A stretch of 10,197 bases of DNA from positions 1 to 10,197 of the forward strand of contig JAEYZI010000042.1 of the NCBI GenBank assembly GCA_023428065.1. The letters run 5' to 3'. Made by a program: the position numbers and the translations under genes. This DNA comes from Actinomycetes bacterium (GTDB lineage Bacteria; Actinomycetota; Actinomycetes; Actinomycetales; Microbacteriaceae). The notes under the pieces were generated by a model. The model worked only from the letters and a program-made list of their open reading frames with translations, searched no databases and was not told where the DNA came from. Shown one piece after another: positions 7,657 to 10,197 of this stretch. How positions within the stretch are numbered: position 1 is the first letter of the stretch; each line of letters begins with the position of its first letter.

Positions 7657-9509
7657 CACGCCACCTGGGTGAGCACGAAGTTGCGCACCGTGCTGCTCAC
7701 GCTCAGCTGGGTGTTGTTGTTCGCGTTGGTGACGCCGAGGTAGCCGTTCGACGACGTGTTCCGGAAGCGGACGAACGCGTTGGTGCCGTCCCAGTACGCC
7801 TCCGGCGCCCAGTTGACGTAGTCGTTGCCGTCGGGGGTGGCCACCGTCACGTTCGCCGACGCGCTGCAGCCGAACGTGCAGCTGTAGTTCTGCATCCAGA
7901 GCTGGTTCGTGTTGCTCACGCTCACGACGCGGGTCGCGCCGCTCGTGGCCGAGAACGTCCAGCGCTGGGCGGTCGAGGTGCCGCAACTCGCGGCGTTGCG
8001 CAGCTGGCTCGAGTCGCTGTCGACGCACACGGGCGTCGTGCCATTCATCCAGGCGATCCGGTACTGGCCGGTGCCGAGGTGGGTGAGCCCTGCGGCGACG
8101 TCCGAGGTCGACGCATTGCCGGAGGCGTCCTTCGCGACGATGCGGTACGCGTAGGCCTGGCCCGCCGTGAGGCCCGTGTCGGTCCAGGTGGTGCCGACGA
8201 CGTTCGCGTTGACGGTCGCCCAGGTGCCCGTGGAGCTCACGCGCTGCACCTCGTAATGGTGGACGTCCGACGAGGTCGACGCCGCCCAGCTCAGCTGGAT
8301 CGAGGTCGTGCCGGTCGGGGTCAGCACGGGCGTCCCGGCGGCGACGGGCGGCGTGGTGTCGACGATCGTGACCGAGACGCTCGCACCGGTACGGGTGAGC
8401 ACGATCCCGGGCGTCGCCGTGTCGCCGTAGGCGACCGACGGGGTCGTCGCGATCGTCTGACCGAGGAGCCCGGTGACGGTCGCGTCGTAGGTGACGGTCA
8501 CGGTGCCGCCGCCCGCGACGGTGCCGCCGGCCGCGGCGCCTGCTCCCGCGCCGATGCGGAGGGTGAGGACTCCCGCGGTCTGGGTCGCCTGCGTTCCCGC
8601 GGCCGCCCCGTCGATGCGCACGTTGGTCACCGAGCCCACGGTCGTCGGCAGCGGGAGCGTGAGGACCGTGCCGTTCGCCGAACGGCCGCCCGCGTTCGCG
8701 ACGGTCGTCGTGACGCGCACGAGGGTGCCGGGCTCGATGCCCGGGCCACCTGTCACGCGGGCGATCGCGGAGGTCATGGTGAGGCACGGCCCGGTGCCGA
8801 AGGTCACGCCGTCGATGAGGTTGCCCTGCGAGGCGTTGCCGCCGCCCTGCGTGTGCGAGGTGAAGCTCATGCGCGTGGTGGTCTGTCCAGTCGGCACCGT
8901 GTAGCTGCCGGAGTAGTACTTCCACGCGGAGTTCGTGGTCGGGAAGACCATGACGAGCGTGTTGCCGCTCGCGAGCGTCGTCGGGTTCGTGTTGCTCGTG
9001 GCGCCCGCCATGACGGCCGCGCCGGATGCCGTGGGCGCGCCGATCGTGAGCTGCACCTTGTCGGGGTTGGTCCCGCTGTCGCGCCCGCGGTGCCAGAAGC
9101 CCCACTGCAGCACCTGGCCGGGTGTCGTCGTGACGTTCTGGTACACAGTCGCCGCCTCGGTGCCGTTGACCTCGAGGTTCTGGGCACCCGAAACGGGGAG
9201 GATCGGCGTGACGACGGAGCCGCGCCACATCTCCGTCGTCGTGGCGGTCTGGGTGCCGGGCCGCACGGCGGTCCACCCCGGCACGCCGGTGCTCGCGAGC
9301 TCGCTCCAGGAGTTGTTGGCGATGGCGGGGTTCTCGAAGTCGCCGTTCGCGATCGTGACGGGGTTCGTGCAGTTGGTGGCGGCGACATCCGCCACCTGCA
9401 CCGAGCCCGTCGCGGAGACGCTCGCGGTCCAGTAGGCGTAGCCCGCGGCGGTGCCGGCGAGCACGAAGAACACGACGATGCCGACGACGGCGGCGAGCTT
9501 CTTGATCAC
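7656..9509 (-). CDS. Large modular exported protein with SipW-type leader, Fn3 and C-terminal beta-trefoil domains
   Basis: The 617-residue product begins MIKKLAAVVGIVVFFVLAGT followed by AAGYAYWTASVSATGSVQVA. This looks like a SipW-cognate leader with cleavage near GYAY. Domains I infer: a DUF642/carbohydrate-binding-like jelly roll (about 52-238; NGDFENP start, GNLIDGVTFG end), a DUF11-like segment (about 245-380; GIEPGTLVRV, Thr/Gly-rich), a fibronectin type III domain (about 386-475; SIQLSWAAS, YEVQR, YRIVAKDASGNAS) and a C-terminal ricin/fascin-like trefoil (about 482-617; AQRWTF, NQLWMQ, GYLGVTN). Six cysteines (47, 242, 495, 509, 544, 548) would allow three disulfides. There is no LPXTG motif or C-terminal membrane segment, so it is released or held by a partner. 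The GTG start overlaps the previous stop by four bases and AGGTGG lies 4 bases upstream. An adhesin or fibre tip binding glycans is plausible; the ligand is unknown. Confidence 0.85.
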   Translation of the reverse strand: MIKKLAAVVGIVVFFVLAGTAAGYAYWTASVSATGSVQVADVAATNCTNPVTIANGDFENPAIANNSWSELASTGVPGWTAVRPGTQTATTTEMWRGSVVTPILPVSGAQNLEVNGTEAATVYQNVTTTPGQVLQWGFWHRGRDSGTNPDKVQLTIGAPTASGAAVMAGATSNTNPTTLASGNTLVMVFPTTNSAWKYYSGSYTVPTGQTTTRMSFTSHTQGGGNASQGNLIDGVTFGTGPCLTMTSAIARVTGGPGIEPGTLVRVTTTVANAGGRSANGTVLTLPLPTTVGSVTNVRIDGAAAGTQATQTAGVLTLRIGAGAGAAAGGTVAGGGTVTVTYDATVTGLLGQTIATTPSVAYGDTATPGIVLTRTGASVSVTIVDTTPPVAAGTPVLTPTGTTSIQLSWAASTSSDVHHYEVQRVSSTGTWATVNANVVGTTWTDTGLTAGQAYAYRIVAKDASGNASTSDVAAGLTHLGTGQYRIAWMNGTTPVCVDSDSSQLRNAASCGTSTAQRWTFSATSGATRVVSVSNTNQLWMQNYSCTFGCSASANVTVATPDGNDYVNWAPEAYWDGTNAFVRFRNTSSNGYLGVTNANNNTQLSVSSTVRNFVLTQVA

Positions 9510-10084
9510 GGGGCCACCTGCGTCGCGTCGAGGGGCACGGCGAAGCTCGCGGTCGCGCCCGAGACGATGCCCGTCGCGCCGCTCGCGATGCTCACGATCA
9601 CGCAGACCTTCATCGAGGCACCGCCGGCGAGCGTGGCGGTCGCCGCCGAGAGGTCGGTGACGGTCGCCGCGGGGCACGCGGTCGCCGTCGCCGCGACGCG
9701 CACGACCTTGACGACGAGCTTCGTCGCGTCGAGGCCGCCCGTGCTCGTGACGGTTGCGGCCCCTTGCGTCACCGTCACGGTCGAGGAGCCGGTGTTGGCG
9801 ACGAGCAGCGGGGTGGCCGAGTTGGCCGTGCCGCCGGGGAGCAGAGCTCCCGAGAGGGCGCCGACGGATGCGGTGGCGCCGCCGTTGATGACGAGGTGCG
9901 AGGTGCCGGCGGTGATCGTGCCGGCGCTCAGCTGGGTCGAGCTGCTCAGGTAGGCGTAGGTACCGCCTGCAGCGGCGATGCCGATGACGACGGCGGAGGC
10001 GAAGGCCGCCGCGGTCGCGAGGAGCGCGCGCGAGAGGCGGCGGAGACGGCTGACGGGAGCGGGCGCGGCGCGGTGTGCGGGCAT
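9506..10084 (-). CDS. SipW-cognate (TasA/camelysin-like) exported protein
   Basis: The 192-residue product has a long basic n-region (VSRLRRLSR), a hydrophobic core and GGTYAYLSSSTQL (40-52), the pattern of SipW-processed leaders such as that of TasA (GGTWAAFND). After it, SAGTITAGTSHLVI (53-66) parallels the first strands of TasA-type beta sandwiches. LLPGGTANS and LLVANTGSSTVTV (81-105) match their PG...NTGS pattern. The body is rich in Ala, Thr, Val and Gly, with only Cys137 and Cys161. Three in-frame starts exist: 10126, 10105 and 10084. Only ATG 10084 has a Shine-Dalgarno sequence (AAGGGAG, 6 bases away), so it is chosen. It is the first gene of the surface operon, the likely major matrix or fibre subunit. 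No anchor is seen. Confidence 0.87.
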   Translation of the reverse strand: MPAHRAAPAPVSRLRRLSRALLATAAAFASAVVIGIAAAGGTYAYLSSSTQLSAGTITAGTSHLVINGGATASVGALSGALLPGGTANSATPLLVANTGSSTVTVTQGAATVTSTGGLDATKLVVKVVRVAATATACPAATVTDLSAATATLAGGASMKVCVIVSIASGATGIVSGATASFAVPLDATQVAP

Positions 10085-10090
10085 CTCGCG

Positions 10091-10098
10091 CTCCCTTC
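10091..10098 (-). promoter_or_regulatory. Ribosome binding site deciding the start at 10084
   Basis: The minus strand reads GAAGGGAG, 6 bases before the ATG at 10084. The alternative ATGs at 10105 and 10126 are preceded only by C-rich sequence, so this site selects the shorter product. Confidence 0.75.
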
Positions 10099-10101
10099 GG
10101 G

Positions 10102-10140
10102 TCATCGGGCGGGGGTGGGGGCTCATCGGGGGGTGGGGGA
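10102..10140. repeat. Imperfect tandem G-rich repeat upstream of the first surface gene
   Basis: Two adjacent copies of a ~18-20 base unit (10102-10121 and 10123-10140), each beginning TCATCGGG and running through G-run, T, G5, lie just upstream of the ribosome binding site. Each copy supplies one of the rejected upstream ATGs on the minus strand. The plus strand has four G-runs of three or more separated by 1, 1 and 6 bases, meeting the usual G-quadruplex pattern. Confidence 0.55.
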
Positions 10141-10142
10141 TG

Positions 10143-10197
10143 GCGGGGGGGCCCCCCCGCGGGGGGGGGGGGCGCCCCCCCCCCCCCGAAGGGGGGG
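10143..10197. other. Low-complexity G/C homopolymer end
   Basis: The window ends in alternating G and C runs: a perfect 18-base palindrome with G7C7 at 10143-10160, then 12 G (10161-10172), CG, 13 C (10175-10187), GAA and 7 G. No gene or regulatory site can be read here. The pattern looks like assembly or sequencing error at a contig end rather than biology. Confidence 0.6.

Larger units (their letters stand above)
6332..10084 (-). other. Four-gene SipW surface-protein operon
   Basis: Four minus-strand genes overlap end to start: 9506-9509 (GTGA), 7656 (TGATG) and 6964-6967 (GTGA). Such overlaps leave no room for internal promoters between coding regions and suggest one transcript with coupled translation. 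The order is two SipW-leader substrates, the LPFTG protein, then the peptidase. The promoter was not recognised; it should lie in or beyond the G/C-rich right end. Confidence 0.8.

Noticed and set aside
7657..9276. Upstream extension of the LPFTG protein frame to 770 residues
   Set aside because: The extension is His/Arg/Asp-rich shadow sequence over the modular protein gene. The ATG at 7656 starts a clean Sec signal peptide.
10085..10126. Longer starts (10105 and 10126) for the SipW-cognate protein
   Set aside because: Neither ATG has a Shine-Dalgarno sequence and both lie in the G/C-rich tandem repeat, whereas 10084 has AAGGGAG at 6 bases.
10143..10197. G7C7 palindrome and G12/C13 inverted runs as a terminator or recombination site
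   Set aside because: Runs of pure G and C at the very end of the window look like sequencing or assembly artefact, and there is no T-tract or flanking gene to support a terminator.

Overview
The window is about 10.2 kb of very GC-rich DNA with dense genes, frequent GTG starts, start/stop overlaps and two promoter-like sites that suggest leaderless mRNAs. This points to a high-GC actinobacterium. Gene content and style fit the Microbacteriaceae, but this is inference, because no rRNA or other marker gene is present.

Left part (16-6307) is housekeeping metabolism. A NifS/IscS-type cysteine desulfurase on the minus strand is divergent from a plus-strand pair: a GlgX-type glycogen debranching enzyme and a YbaK-type Cys-tRNA(Pro) deacylase overlapping it by one base (TGATG). 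Convergent with this pair, 7 bases away, is a GT35 alpha-glucan phosphorylase of the short DUF3417-containing class. The phosphorylase and the debranching enzyme together can take glycogen to glucose-1-phosphate plus short maltooligosaccharides. Both have a TAnnnT hexamer at exactly -13 to -8 from the start codon and no clear Shine-Dalgarno sequence, as expected for leaderless transcripts.

Right part (6332-10084) is a compact minus-strand cell-surface operon of four genes joined by 4-, 1- and 4-base overlaps. In transcription order these are: a small exported beta-rich protein with a SipW-cognate (TasA/camelysin-like) leader; a 617-residue modular exported protein with a second SipW-like leader, a jelly-roll-like N-domain, a DUF11-like segment, a fibronectin type III domain and a C-terminal beta-trefoil; an LPFTG sortase-anchored protein with a conventional signal peptide; and a SipW/ER-type signal peptidase I with a Ser-His active site. 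The simplest reading is a self-contained surface fibre or adhesin system: one peptidase processes two substrates and the LPXTG protein provides a cell-wall anchor point. No sortase is in the window.

The last ~57 bases are G and C homopolymer runs, probably a contig-end artefact, next to an imperfect tandem G-rich repeat upstream of the first surface gene. No RNA genes, insertion sequences or CRISPR arrays were seen, and no stretch over 300 bases lacks a gene.
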